55,697 nucleotides of DNA from Janthinobacterium fluminis (GCF_028595325.1 NZ_JAQQXR010000017.1:1-55697); one strand, 5' to 3'; numbered from the stretch's first letter, positions 17,901 through 26,751 are shown. Notes: generated by a model not told the origin, from the letters alone. Program-made: numbers and translations.

Positions 17901-19320
17901 CCACCGGATAGTCGCCGAAGTCGGCCGGATTGAAGCGGCTGGCGCTGGCGCTGGCCTTGAATTCTTCCTTGTCCCTCAGGCTCAGCTGGCCCGTCAGCGC
18001 GACGCTGCCCTTGCCGGCCTGCAGCCGCGCCTGCCGCACCTGCAGCAGTGCGTCGGCCATGCTGGCCTGCACGTCGAGGCGCAGGCCGTCCTGCGCCAGC
18101 AGCGCCGTCAGCGTGTGTACCTTGCCGTTGCTGCCGAGCCGGATGTCGCCGGCGATTTTCGTGCTGTTGATGCTGCCGTGGATGGCCTTCAGGTCGATGC
18201 CCCGGGTGTGCAGCGCGAACGCGGCCTGCTCGACGGGGGCCTCGGCGCCGCTGCGGCCGATGGTGCCGCCGCCGCTGAAGGTGCCGGCGGCGCCGAAGTC
18301 GAGCAGCGCGGATTCGATCGTCGTGGCCGTCAGCGTGCCGCCGACGCGGGCCTCGGCGCTGCGCAGCGGCAGGCGCTGCTGGTCGAGCGGGCCGGCCGGC
18401 GCGTCGTTGTGGATGGCCAGTTTGCCGCTGACGGCCTGTTTGGCGTCAATGCTCGCCGTCAGCTCGACGCGCAGCGCGGCTTGCGGCATGGCGGCGTCGA
18501 AGTGGCGCGGATCGATGCCGCGGCCCTTGATGTCGGCCGCGCGCACGATCACGGCGTCGAAGGGGGCCAGGCTCAGCACGGCGTCGCCGCTGGCCGGGCC
18601 GGCGCTGCCGCTGGCGCGCACGTCGAGCAGGGCCAGGCTGCCGGCCAGCGTCGCCTTCAGCGTGGCCGGCTGGCCGCCGGCCGGCGCCGTGGCCTGGCTC
18701 AGGCTGGCCTGGCCGGTCAGCGCGAAGGGGCTGGCGGCGGCGATGCTGGCGCTGGCCGTGGCCAGGCCCCACGGCGTCGTCGCGGCGGCGTCCCGCACGC
18801 GCCAGCCGCGCCGGTCGCCGGCCAGTTTGAAGCGCAGCGCCGACAGCGTGGTGCGGGCGGCGCCGTTGACGATGGTCAGGCGGCCCAGGCGGGCGTCGGC
18901 GATGCCGAGCTGGAAGGGTGGCGTGATGCTCGTCGGCAGCACCGACGGCGTCGACGGGCCGACGCTTTCGACCACCAGGGCGGCCACGCGCAGTTCGCTG
19001 ATGGCGATGCCCTCGGAGAAATACTGCAGCGGCGACCAACTGATGTCGATGTCGTCGGCCGTCACATGTTCGCTGTCGCTGCGGTAGTCGACGCGGCCCA
19101 GGTGCATTTTGCTGTACAGCGAGCCGGACACGCCGCTGACGCTGATCTGGCCGCCGCTGGCGCTGGCGATCTTTTGCACCAGCGCCTGCAGCGTCGCTTC
19201 GCGGCCCAGCAGCCACAGCGCGCCGCCCAGCAGCAGGGCCAGGCCGGCGAGGCCGATGAGGACATAGCGCAGCGCGCGGCGGCGGGCGGGAGGGAGGGGC
19301 GCGGTGGTGGCGTCGGACAT
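14911..19320 (-). CDS. tamB: Translocation and assembly module subunit TamB
   Basis: 1469 residues. The N-terminus has a single membrane anchor (YVLIGLAGLALLLGGALWLL) that fixes it in the inner membrane. The long middle is repetitive beta-rich sequence, as in the TamB/AsmA-like lipid-groove proteins that span the periplasm. The C-terminal ~300 residues form the DUF490/TamB domain, with RVASGTYTAYGQKLRIEHG and the terminal strand NALDVLYTWAFD. It works with TamA in outer-membrane protein insertion and lipid transport. The start overlaps the tamA stop by one base (TGATG), so translation is coupled. Length is normal to slightly long. Confidence 0.95.
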   Translation of the reverse strand: MSDATTAPLPPARRRALRYVLIGLAGLALLLGGALWLLGREATLQALVQKIASASGGQISVSGVSGSLYSKMHLGRVDYRSDSEHVTADDIDISWSPLQYFSEGIAISELRVAALVVESVGPSTPSVLPTSITPPFQLGIADARLGRLTIVNGAARTTLSALRFKLAGDRRGWRVRDAAATTPWGLATASASIAAASPFALTGQASLSQATAPAGGQPATLKATLAGSLALLDVRASGSAGPASGDAVLSLAPFDAVIVRAADIKGRGIDPRHFDAAMPQAALRVELTASIDAKQAVSGKLAIHNDAPAGPLDQQRLPLRSAEARVGGTLTATTIESALLDFGAAGTFSGGGTIGRSGAEAPVEQAAFALHTRGIDLKAIHGSINSTKIAGDIRLGSNGKVHTLTALLAQDGLRLDVQASMADALLQVRQARLQAGKGSVALTGQLSLRDKEEFKASASASRFNPADFGDYPVADLNADIRVAGRLAPQWLLNGDFALRPSRLLNQALTGAGKLTAEASHISGVDAKVALGQNTLEVRGNFGAPGASLSWRVDARQLAAADDALLGALTANGVLSGSMAAPRSSFSADARGLGLAAAKRPVADSLLHANGELALAGPQRTPELSVRGTAQRFNPAAFGPYPAGSVNADFDGAGRLGADWRLALNLALQASTLSNAPLSGHAKVSANAKRLDSADLDLHLGANRIRAGGSFGAAADRLDWQLEAPQLNVLGGQFGGALRGAGALSGGLAAPALNATLDGKHLRLFGQHQIDGLRASANVGSGQGAADPLVGDLAIGGYSGPGLNIADARLQTSGTRGAHTLQLAARGDDFDASARLKGGFAAGVWSGAIEALANRGRFAFTLQAPAPLRLAGPADAGAAALLHPEQLALSKLVLQLPGGSVSLQSLDKTGPRWRSTGVAAGVPLNYLAQLASAWRDNTRSDLTLGAQWSLSLQAAAPGAPQPALAGMLHVFREQGDVSVGNDTPLALGLRALDARVDVLNNVLRLQAAFDGKRAGQARLDASVNLAQGRIGADSALTLNGSADMASLAWLAPLSGQPGLELDGALKLAVTGAGSIAAPLLGGDISGDKLVVNWAEQGLKLRNGQLQAKLGGDQLQLQRLSFDGGEGKVRADGWLRFANAEASMELKLVADKLLAQARPDRTLVLSGQSTLLRDQKRFRLEGKFKVDRALIELAAQDTPTQSEDVVVLGKGGVPPGPKPAPSLPLNIDLEADLGDAFQLKGKGLDAQLAGGVQLRVQDRRAPRVVGGIRVASGTYTAYGQKLRIEHGLLNFTGAYDNPGLNILAVRKRPEGEALSESNVEAGVEVRGTAQAPTAKLVSIPAVSDSEKLAWLVLGHGTEGSAGNELGLLTTAAGALFGGSGGGLQARLASTLGLDEVGLSQAPGSAPAKGLENTVVTVGKRLSRRAYLSFEQGTASASSLVKLRYKLNPRITLQFQTGTNNALDVLYTWAFD

Positions 19321-21230
19321 CAGAAAGTGAATCCCAGAGAAAAGTGCAGGCGGTATTTGCGCACGGCGTGGCCGTAGGCTGCGTCGACGTTGATCGGGCC
19401 GACCGGGCTCTTGTAGCGCACGCCGACGCCGTAGCCGGATTTCGGGTGCAGCGCCTGGACGCTGTCGGCGGCGTTGCCGGCGTCGTAGAAGACGGCCGCG
19501 CCCCAGGTCGGCGTCAGCCAGTGCTGGTATTCGGCGCCGGCCGTGGCCAGGTAGCGGCCGCCGACGGTGGCCTCGCCCTCGCGCACGCCCAGCTCGCGGT
19601 AGGCGTAGCCGCGCACGGACTGGTCGCCGCCGGCGCGGAACAGGTAGACGGCCGGTACGCCGGATTTGTCCTTCGAGGCCAGCGCGCCGGCCTCGCCGCG
19701 CAGAATGACGGTGCCGCTTTTGCCCAGCGGCCGGTAATACACGAACTTGGCGCTGCCGCGCACGAACAGTTCGTCCGTCAGCAGCGGCAGCAGGGCGCCG
19801 CCCAGCTGGGCGTTGACGACGTAGCCGCGGGTGGGGAACAACAGGTTGTCGAGGCGGCGCTTGGTCAGGCCATAGGTCAGTGGCAAGCTTTTGCTCTGGT
19901 TGCCGATGCCGCCCTGGATGGTCGTGGTTTCCGTCAGAAACTCCAGCGTGAAGCTGCGTTCCAGCAGCGGCGTGCCCCAGGCCCGCTTCACCGCCACCGT
20001 CGCGACGTTGGTGACTTCGTTGGCGATGTCGCTGCGCTCGTAGGAGGCGCCGATGCTGTCGTTATAACCCTGCTGCGTGGTGGGGAAATAAAAGTCGCCG
20101 CGCGCCGTCTGCTTCTTCGTCTCCAGCGTCAGCGCGCTCTTGAACTTCAGGCCGAGCAGGCTCAGGTCGTCATAGCTCAGCTGGGCGCGGTTGCCGGTGT
20201 TGGTGCTGTAGCCGAGGCCGGCGCTGACGTTCTTGCGCTTGTTCTCGCCGACCCGCACCACCAGCGGCAGCGGCCCCGCGGCGGGGGGGACGGGCGGCTT
20301 GGCGGCGCCGGCCTGGGCCTCCCCGGCCGCCCCGATCGGCTCGTTCAACAGGCTGGACAGGTCGGCGCTCACTTCGACGCTGCTGAAATAGCCGGTGTCC
20401 TGCAGGCGCGCCTGGTAGGCTTGCAGCGCCGCCTCGCTGTAGTAGTCGCCCGGCTTGATCGGGTTCAGATTGCGCACCACGCTTTCCGGATAGCGCCGCA
20501 AGCCTTCGATGCGCAAGGTGCCGAAGCGCAGCTCGGGGCCGCTGTCGAGCACCACGCGCAGCGCGGCGCGGTGGGTTTCCGGATCGACCGTCGCCAGCGT
20601 TTCCGTCAGTTGCGCGCGCGGGTAGCGGCTGAGCACCACCTGGCGCAACAGATTGCGCTTGGCCGTCTCCCATTCCTCCTGGCGGAACACCTGCCCCTCG
20701 GGCAAGGTCCAGGCCGCGCGCAAGGCCGACGTGTCGAACGGCGTGGCGCCGGCCTGGGACGGGGCGGCGTCGAAACCCTGCAACGCCAGTTCGACCTTGC
20801 CGACGAGTACGGCTTCGCCCGGCGCGACGCTCACCGTGACGGTCGGCGTGGCGGCGCCGGCGTCGAGCCGGGCGCTGACCTGCGGCGTGTAGAAGCCGGC
20901 CGTGGCCAGCAGCGCCTTGGCCTGTTCCGGCGCGGCCCTGACGAGGCGCTGCAATTGTTCCTTGTCGGTGTGCGGATTGCCCTGGAAACGCACCAGGTCG
21001 AGGTTCTTTTCAAGCAGGCTGTCGAGCGGCGCCGGCGCCTCTATCCGCACCGTGTACTGCAGCGCGGCGGCGGCCGTTTCGGCGGCCACGGCGCGCGGCG
21101 GCAGGGCCAGCGCGGCGGCGCCGGCGCCGAGCAGCGCGGCCGAGCCCATTGCTTTTGCCAGCACTTGTGCCAGAATTCGTGATCGCGCCGGATTGCCGGC
21201 CGCCTGTTGTGCTGGTCTTGCGGGAAACAT
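19320..21230 (-). CDS. tamA: Outer-membrane assembly protein TamA (BamA/Omp85 family)
   Basis: 636 residues from ATG at 21230, chosen because a GGAG ribosome site stands 5 bases upstream; a longer start at 21278 adds 16 unconvincing residues. A long signal peptide ends near AVAA (about residue 50). POTRA-like repeats follow (about 60-290: YTVRIEAPAPLDSLLEKNL..., LRFGTLRIEGLRRYPESVV). A Gly/Ala/Pro linker separates them from the 16-stranded barrel with VRGYAYRELG and the C-terminal beta-signal ending LHFSLGFTF. It partners TamB, encoded immediately downstream. The Pro/Ala linker at about residues 295-318 is longer than usual. Confidence 0.93.
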   Translation of the reverse strand: MFPARPAQQAAGNPARSRILAQVLAKAMGSAALLGAGAAALALPPRAVAAETAAAALQYTVRIEAPAPLDSLLEKNLDLVRFQGNPHTDKEQLQRLVRAAPEQAKALLATAGFYTPQVSARLDAGAATPTVTVSVAPGEAVLVGKVELALQGFDAAPSQAGATPFDTSALRAAWTLPEGQVFRQEEWETAKRNLLRQVVLSRYPRAQLTETLATVDPETHRAALRVVLDSGPELRFGTLRIEGLRRYPESVVRNLNPIKPGDYYSEAALQAYQARLQDTGYFSSVEVSADLSSLLNEPIGAAGEAQAGAAKPPVPPAAGPLPLVVRVGENKRKNVSAGLGYSTNTGNRAQLSYDDLSLLGLKFKSALTLETKKQTARGDFYFPTTQQGYNDSIGASYERSDIANEVTNVATVAVKRAWGTPLLERSFTLEFLTETTTIQGGIGNQSKSLPLTYGLTKRRLDNLLFPTRGYVVNAQLGGALLPLLTDELFVRGSAKFVYYRPLGKSGTVILRGEAGALASKDKSGVPAVYLFRAGGDQSVRGYAYRELGVREGEATVGGRYLATAGAEYQHWLTPTWGAAVFYDAGNAADSVQALHPKSGYGVGVRYKSPVGPINVDAAYGHAVRKYRLHFSLGFTF

Positions 21231-21351
21231 GTCGCTCCAGGAGGGTAAATGCTCCCCGCATGTTACCGGAATAGACATAGCGATGGCGGACGAATAAGGT
21301 TGACACGGCGGCGCCGCGCCGCTTCACACAAGAATTAGAGAAGGAAAAATT

Positions 21352-22065
21352 ATGCTCGCAACTGATACCGCCCTGGTGCTCTTTAGCGGTGGCCAAGACT
21401 CCACCACCTGCCTGGCCTGGGCGCTCGAACACTATGCGCGGGTTGAGACGATAGGTTTCGACTATGGCCAGCGCCACGCCATCGAACTGAGCGTGCGCCC
21501 GGCCGTGCTGGAGAAAATGCGCGCCCAGTCGCCGCAGTGGGACGGCCGGCTGGGCCAGGACCACATGATCGACCTGTCGCTGATCGCCGCCATTTCCGAC
21601 ACGGCGCTGACGCAGAACGTCGAGATCGCGATGCAGGAAAACGGTTTGCCGAACACGTTTGTGCCGGGGCGCAACCTGCTGTTCATGACGGTGGCGGCCA
21701 CGCTGGCCTACCGGCGCGGCTTGACGGTGCTCGTCGGCGGCATGTGCGAGACGGATTTTTCCGGCTACCCGGATTGCCGCGACGACACGATGAAGGCCCT
21801 GCAGGTGGCGCTGAACCTGGGCATGGCGACCCGCCTGAAGGTGGAAACGCCGCTGATGTGGCTGGACAAGTGCCAGACCTGGGAGCTGGCCGAGCGGCTG
21901 GGCGGGGCGGCGCTGGTCGACCTGATCCGCAGCGGCACCCACACCTGCTACCTGGGCGAGCGCGGCCAGTTGCACGACTGGGGCTATGGCTGCGGCAGCT
22001 GCCCGGCCTGCGCGCTGCGCGCCCGCGGCTACCAGCAATACGCGGCGGCGCGCGCCGGGGGCTGA
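21352..22065 (+). CDS. queC: 7-cyano-7-deazaguanine synthase QueC
   Basis: 237 residues, good ribosome site GAGAAGGA. ATP-pyrophosphatase motif SGGQDSTTCL at residues ~12-21. The C-terminal zinc site is in TCYLGE and YGCGSCPACALRARG. QueC converts 7-carboxy-7-deazaguanine to preQ0 in queuosine tRNA modification, using ammonia and ATP. Length is normal. No other que gene is adjacent; it diverges from tamA across a 121-base gap that must hold both promoters. Confidence 0.97.
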   Translation: MLATDTALVLFSGGQDSTTCLAWALEHYARVETIGFDYGQRHAIELSVRPAVLEKMRAQSPQWDGRLGQDHMIDLSLIAAISDTALTQNVEIAMQENGLPNTFVPGRNLLFMTVAATLAYRRGLTVLVGGMCETDFSGYPDCRDDTMKALQVALNLGMATRLKVETPLMWLDKCQTWELAERLGGAALVDLIRSGTHTCYLGERGQLHDWGYGCGSCPACALRARGYQQYAAARAGG

Positions 22066-22092
22066 ACCGGGCCGCCGGCCGCCGCCGGCGGT

Positions 22093-22629
22093 TTATTTCT
22101 TGCGTGAAATTTCCTGCAGCAAAACGAAGGCTTCGTGCTGGATGGCCGCATCGGCGGCCTTCAGCGCCTTGTCCGCCGCGACATAGGCGGGCCGCTTGAG
22201 TTCGGTTTTTTCGGCCGCGCTCGGTTTCGGCGCCGCGTCGGCGTAAAAGCTGGGGCCGCTGTTATAGGTCTGGTGCAGCACGCGCTTGCCGTAGCTGCTG
22301 CCGTAGAAGCGCGTCATTTCCGTCGCCGTCGCCGTCGTGACGAAGCGCGCCACGGGGGCGGCCAGGCGCCGGTAAACTTCCTCGGGCGCCACTTTCTCCA
22401 GCTTGTCCATGACTTCCTGGCGTTGTTTGGGGCTGGCATAACTGCTCATGCCTGCCTTCATGCGCAGCATTTTTTCCGCTTGCATCGCCGCCAGCAAATC
22501 CTGCACGGCCTTGATCTGGACCGCGTCGGGCGCGGCGGCGGGGGCCGCCGCCGGCGCCGGCGTGGCCGCGTGGCTCCAGGGCGATACTGCCATCAATCCG
22601 GCCAGGGCCAGCACTGTTATCGATTTCAT
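22093..22629 (-). CDS. DUF2059-like secreted protein
   Basis: 178 residues from ATG at 22629, with GGAG 8 bases upstream. Signal peptide MKSITVLALAGLMAVSPWSHA; mature part starts with an Ala/Pro run. AVQDLLAAMQAEKMLRM and a later FVTTATATEMTRFYGSSYGKRV match the DUF2059 pattern, a helical periplasmic domain. The last ~60 residues are Lys/Ala-rich helix. Function is unknown. It converges with queC. Confidence 0.75.
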   Translation of the reverse strand: MKSITVLALAGLMAVSPWSHAATPAPAAAPAAAPDAVQIKAVQDLLAAMQAEKMLRMKAGMSSYASPKQRQEVMDKLEKVAPEEVYRRLAAPVARFVTTATATEMTRFYGSSYGKRVLHQTYNSGPSFYADAAPKPSAAEKTELKRPAYVAADKALKAADAAIQHEAFVLLQEISRKK

Positions 22630-22893
22630 CGCTTGCTTACTCCATGTGGTGCGCGGCGCCATCGCCGCGCAGGCGAGCATCATACGGCGAAATTGATAAA
22701 AAATACATGTGCGCCCTTGCCGGCGGCGCGCGCGCCGGCGCCTGTCGCCGTATCGCGACAATTGCCGCGTTGCCAGCGCCGGCGCAGTCACGTACTATTG
22801 TTCCCATCCACGGCCGCTGCCGGCCGGGAGCGGCGCTGCGGCGGCCGCCCTGCGACGCCCTGATGCTTCTCCGTACATGTCCGTGACTGTGCC

Positions 22894-24984
22894 ATGAACA
22901 AGATCCGTTCCATGCCGCCCGCCGTCGGCGCGATCCAGGACTGGCTGGGGCCGCGTTTCCTGTCCTGCCTGATCCTGTGCGCCTGCCTCGGCTTCACCTA
23001 CGGCGCCTGGCGCGGCGCCGCCGACGACGCCGAGCGGCAGATGCAAGGTGACTTCGATTTCCGCGCGCGCGAGCTGCTCGGCGCCATCGCCGCGCGCATG
23101 CAGACCTATATCCAGGTGCTGTACGGCGTGCAGGGGCTGTACGCCAGCTCCGACTTCGTCGACCGCGCCGAGTTCCGCCACTATCTGTCGCTGCAGCAGA
23201 TGGCGCAGCACTTCCCCGGCATCCAGGGCATAGGCTACATGCGCCTGGTGCCGCGCGCGCAGCGCGACGCCCACGTCGCGATGGTGCGGCGCGAAGGTTT
23301 CCCCGACTATGCCGTCAAGCCCGGCGGCGAGCGCGAGCTGTACGCGCCGGTCGTCTACCTGGAGCCTTTCGACGGCAGCAATCTGCGCGCCTTCGGCTAC
23401 GACGGCTGGTACGAGCCGGTGCGCCGCGCCACGCTGGAGCGGGCCCGCGACACGGGGCAGGCGACGCTGTCGGCGCGCCTGCGCCTGGTGCAGGATGGCG
23501 ACGGGCGCGAGCGCGCCGGCTTCCTCGTCGCGCTGCCGGTGTACGACAACCAGCGGGCGCACGCGACGCTGGCGCAGCGCCGCGAGACGATACGCGGCTG
23601 GGTTTATGCGCCATTCCACATGGAGGATTTGATGGCCGGGCTGGGCGGCGTGGCGGAGCGCGTGCTCGACCTGGAAATCTACGACGGCGACGCAGTCGCG
23701 GCGGCGCGCCGCATGTACGATGGCCAGCCCGGCGCGGCCGCCGGGCTGGCGCGCAGCATGCACCGGCAGATCGACATCGCCGGGCGGCGCTGGACGGTGC
23801 TGATCGGCGCCGGCCCCGGCTTCGACCGCTCGGCGGGCGACAAGCCGCGGATCCTGGCCTGGGCCGGCGTGCTGCTCAGCTTCGGCCTGGCGGTGCTGAC
23901 CTGGCTGCTGGCGCGCAGCCGCGCCGACGCCAGGGCGGCGCTGCGGCAGGCCGACCTGCTGACGGCGCAACGGCGCGCCGGCGAGGCGCGCTTCCGCAGT
24001 CTGTACGACAACGCCCCGGTGGCGTTGTGGCAGCAGGACTGGTCGGCCGTGCATGCCGCGCTGGCCGCGCCGGAGCTGGCCGGCGTGGCCGACCTGGCCG
24101 ACCACCTGCGCCTGCGTCCCGAGCTGGTGGCGCGGCTGGCGGCGCAGGTGCGCATCGTCGGCGCCAACGGGGCCGCGCGGGCGCAGGCGGGCGCCGGCGA
24201 CGCCGCCGCGGCGCTGAGCCTGGCGCAGAATTTCGACGCGGCCGCGCTGCCGGCGTTCGCCCGCGCCGTCGTCGCGCTGGCCCAGGGCGCCCAGCTGTTC
24301 GCCTGCGAGGGCAGCTTCGTGCGCCTGGACGGCGTGGCGCGGCAAAACGAACTGACCTTGCTGGTGATGCCGGGCCACGAGCACAGCCTGGATTTCGTCA
24401 TTGTCACGACGCTCGACATCACCGAGCGCAAGCGCATGAACGACGAACTGGTGCTGCTGGCGACGACGGACTTCCTGACCGGCCTGCCGAACCGGCGCCA
24501 GTTCATGGCCCGGCTGGACGACGAGCACGCGCGCCTGCAGCGCGACATCGACAGTTGCGCGTCGGTGCTGATGCTGGACCTGGACCATTTCAAGACCATC
24601 AACGACGGCCACGGCCATGCGGTCGGCGACGCCGTGCTGCGCCACGTGGCGGCGCTGATGCTCGACGGCCACCGCAAGGTCGACACGCTGGGACGCCTGG
24701 GCGGCGAGGAGTTCGTCATTCTGCTGCCGGGCACGGACCTGGCGGCGGCCGGCGTGCTGGCCGAGCGCCTGCGCCAGCGCATCGCCGCCACGCCGCTGGA
24801 GGTGGCGGGCGGCAGCATCGCCGTCACCGTCAGCATCGGCATCGCGGCGATGCGCCGCGTCGAGGCCGGCTACGATGGCGTGCTGGTGCGCGCCGACAAG
24901 GCGCTGTACTGCGCTAAAAAGGGCGGGCGCAACCGCGTCGAAACGGAGGGCGGCGCCGAACTGGGGCTGGCCGCCTCCTCGTAG
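22894..24984 (+). CDS. CHASE-GGDEF diguanylate cyclase
   Basis: 696 residues. Transmembrane helix 1 near residues 20-38; periplasmic CHASE domain about 50-290 (FPGIQGIGYMRLVPRAQRD, FVALPVYDN-like block); helix 2 near 325-345 (ILAWAGVLLSFGLAVLTWLL). A cytoplasmic PAS-like linker leads to DFLTGLPNRRQF and a GGDEF domain whose active site is GGEEF at residues 603-607. The inhibitory site RKVD stands five residues before it, so product feedback is likely. It makes c-di-GMP from two GTP in response to a periplasmic cue. Ribosome site is weak. Confidence 0.92.
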   Translation: MNKIRSMPPAVGAIQDWLGPRFLSCLILCACLGFTYGAWRGAADDAERQMQGDFDFRARELLGAIAARMQTYIQVLYGVQGLYASSDFVDRAEFRHYLSLQQMAQHFPGIQGIGYMRLVPRAQRDAHVAMVRREGFPDYAVKPGGERELYAPVVYLEPFDGSNLRAFGYDGWYEPVRRATLERARDTGQATLSARLRLVQDGDGRERAGFLVALPVYDNQRAHATLAQRRETIRGWVYAPFHMEDLMAGLGGVAERVLDLEIYDGDAVAAARRMYDGQPGAAAGLARSMHRQIDIAGRRWTVLIGAGPGFDRSAGDKPRILAWAGVLLSFGLAVLTWLLARSRADARAALRQADLLTAQRRAGEARFRSLYDNAPVALWQQDWSAVHAALAAPELAGVADLADHLRLRPELVARLAAQVRIVGANGAARAQAGAGDAAAALSLAQNFDAAALPAFARAVVALAQGAQLFACEGSFVRLDGVARQNELTLLVMPGHEHSLDFVIVTTLDITERKRMNDELVLLATTDFLTGLPNRRQFMARLDDEHARLQRDIDSCASVLMLDLDHFKTINDGHGHAVGDAVLRHVAALMLDGHRKVDTLGRLGGEEFVILLPGTDLAAAGVLAERLRQRIAATPLEVAGGSIAVTVSIGIAAMRRVEAGYDGVLVRADKALYCAKKGGRNRVETEGGAELGLAASS

Positions 24985-24990
24985 CGCCAG

Positions 24991-25350
24991 TTAGCGCCGG
25001 TTCTGTTTGCGGCCGCGGGCGGCGAGCAGCAGCAGGATTGCCAGCGGAATCAGCAGCGGCAGCAGGAAGGGCGTGACGATGGCCGCCAGCAGCGCGCCGA
25101 ACAGGGCGATCAGGCCGACCATCAGCGCGCCGAGGCCGGCGCAGACGGCGCCGACGCAGACGGCGGCGATGCCCAGGCCCAGCAGCGCCGCCAGCAGGCC
25201 GCCGCCGGCGAACAGCAAGCCGGCAAGGGCGCCGAGGGGGCCGTCGATGGTCTCGCCGTCCCAGTTGACGTTGACGTCGCCGACATCGAGCAATTGCAGG
25301 ACGCCGATGGCGAGCAGGATGATGGCGACGATGGGCAGGGTCTTTTTCAT
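24991..25350 (-). CDS. Small membrane protein, Gly/Ala/Leu-rich
   Basis: 119 residues from ATG at 25350 (MKKTLPIVAIILLAIGVLQLL), which is preferred to the upstream in-frame starts because these add a basic, proline-rich leader. One N-terminal membrane helix, a short VNVNWDGETIDGP loop, then 70 residues of almost continuous hydrophobic sequence likely forming two or three helices, and a basic tail RGRKQNRR. Convergent with the cyclase gene, 6 bases apart. No family recognised; coding status rests on the signal-anchor start and frame. Confidence 0.55.
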   Translation of the reverse strand: MKKTLPIVAIILLAIGVLQLLDVGDVNVNWDGETIDGPLGALAGLLFAGGGLLAALLGLGIAAVCVGAVCAGLGALMVGLIALFGALLAAIVTPFLLPLLIPLAILLLLAARGRKQNRR

Positions 25351-25504
25351 GGCGGGCCTTTGGCTTGGACAAGTGGATGGCGTGGACATGCTGGCACTGT
25401 AGCGGCGCCGCCCTGGCGCGGCCAGCGGCGTGCGACAGGCGGGCCGTTTCGCGGCATGGGGCGGGCCGGCGGCCGACCGGCGGCGCGCCGATGCAAATTT
25501 CACC

Positions 25505-25532
25505 TTGCATTAAATGAATTGCTGCCTATACT
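25505..25532 (+). promoter_or_regulatory. Probable promoter of the 80-residue gene
   Basis: TTGCAT (-35) and TATACT (-10, 5 of 6) are separated by 16 bases, with the start codon 28 bases downstream of the -10. The surrounding bases are AT-rich in contrast to the flanks. Confidence 0.5.
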
Positions 25533-25560
25533 GAAACTCCACTTCCGAAGGGAGGGTAAG

Positions 25561-25803
25561 ATGCTTTTGAGTGTGCAAATAGAGGGTCAACCGATATCCT
25601 CAGAAACTGGTCGTTTGCTGCGCCGTTGCGGCGCCGGGCACTACCGCGCGGGGCCAAAAGGTGCGCCGCCGGCCATTCCACCGATTATCATCACCCCGTT
25701 CAGCTACCAGTCGCCGGCGCCGGCCATTGACCCGCGCCGTCCGCCGCCCAGTCCGCCGGTGGCGCCGCCGGCACGGCCGTCGATGTCGCTCGAATACGCC
25801 TGA
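25561..25803 (+). CDS. 80-residue proline-rich small protein
   Basis: Starts MLLSVQIEGQPISSETGRLL; the second half is proline-rich (PPAIPPIIITPF, DPRRPPPSPPVAPPARP) and ends SLEYA. A strong ribosome site GGGAGGG stands 3 bases before the ATG and a promoter lies upstream, so it is likely expressed. No signal peptide, no membrane helix. The N-terminal 25 residues include a pair of Arg and one Cys. No family recognised; it resembles the short proline-rich gene at 14453 only in composition. Confidence 0.6.
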   Translation: MLLSVQIEGQPISSETGRLLRRCGAGHYRAGPKGAPPAIPPIIITPFSYQSPAPAIDPRRPPPSPPVAPPARPSMSLEYA

Positions 25804-25932
25804 TCGCCGCGCCCGGCCGTCCCTCGCCGGGGGCCGCCCCGGCGCGGCGCGGTCGGGCGCGCCCGAGGCGGGCGCGGGCCGGCAATTTGGTCTATCATGT
25901 CAGCCCCCATCTTTCAGACATGAGCACGCCAC

Positions 25933-26430
25933 ATGAGCACCGACAATCCCGATTTCCCCGAGCCGGACGACGACGCCAAGATCCAGGAACCGCGCCTGTG
26001 GGTAGGCAACGGCTGGACCGCGCGCGTGATCAAGAACGACGAGGACGAGGGCTGGGCGGTGGCGATGATCAAGGATGGCGAGCCGGAACCGGCGCTGGTC
26101 GGTCCGTGGACGATGGGGCGCGACAAGAAGAATCCGAAGCCGCTCGACGTCAACGCCTTTAATACGCTGGTCAAGACGGCGTCGGAAGTGCTGCGCCGCC
26201 ACGAGCAGCAATTGCACGCGCAGTTGCACAAGAGCCTGTATGTCAGCATGGCGGACGGCCAGATCAAGGTCATGCTCGACATCGTGCCGGACGAGGACCA
26301 TCCATACGCGATGCTGAGCGCCTACGACCAGGACGGCGAGGAATTGGCCAAGGTGCGTACCTCGGCCGCCTTCAAGCTCAGTGCGAGCAGCGCCGCCGCG
26401 TGGATCGAGAACGATTACCGTAAGCCGTAA
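25933..26430 (+). CDS. 165-residue hypothetical protein
   Basis: Starts MSTDNPDFPEPDDDAKIQEP; the first 20 residues are acidic and disordered, then WVGNGWTARVIKNDEDEGWAVAMIKDGEPEPALVGPW suggests a small beta fold with a conserved Trp pattern. A helix (VNAFNTLVKTASEVLRRHEQQL) and a second beta half follow, ending AAWIENDYRKP. It looks like a conserved cytosolic protein but I do not recognise the family. It ends 11 bases before the left end of the IS1380-type element. Confidence 0.8.
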   Translation: MSTDNPDFPEPDDDAKIQEPRLWVGNGWTARVIKNDEDEGWAVAMIKDGEPEPALVGPWTMGRDKKNPKPLDVNAFNTLVKTASEVLRRHEQQLHAQLHKSLYVSMADGQIKVMLDIVPDEDHPYAMLSAYDQDGEELAKVRTSAAFKLSASSAAAWIENDYRKP

Positions 26431-26441
26431 AGCGGCGGCGC

Positions 26442-26458
26442 CCTAGCCCGGATATTTC
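26442..26458 (+). repeat. Left terminal inverted repeat
   Basis: CCTAGCCCGGATATTTC, exact reverse complement of 28823-28839. The flanking bases are GGCGC on the outside. Confidence 0.8.
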
Positions 26459-26534
26459 GTCAGTAGCGGTCGGCGGCCTCGTGCCGAAGGCGTTGTTACA
26501 GGTGACCAAGCCAATAAACAAGCGAAAACCGCCG

Positions 26535-26751
26535 ATGCCAAATTGCACCGTTGAATCAATCAAAATGGGTAGGGTGGGACGGCGCGTAATCGAGGCGGCA
26601 AATCTATGGACTGTGCTGCGGCTGGCAGGATGTATGCGGCCACAATGTGCTGCGGCGCGATCTGGCCATGCAAACGGCGGTGGGCGGGGCCGACGATCTG
26701 GCTTCGGCACCGACGCGGCACATCAAGGAAGCCCAGCTCGACTTGTCCTGA
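26535..26751 (+). pseudogene. IS1380 transposase, N-terminal and middle remnant
   Basis: ATG at 26535 gives MPNCTVESIKMGRVG, the usual opening of IS1380 transposases. The frame then jumps by one at about 26596, where RQIYGLCCGWQDV and HNVLRRDLAMQTAVG follow; the roughly 50 residues that normally lie between are deleted. The frame ends at TGA 26749-26751 after TRHIKEAQLDLS. The fragment cannot make an active enzyme. Confidence 0.7.
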
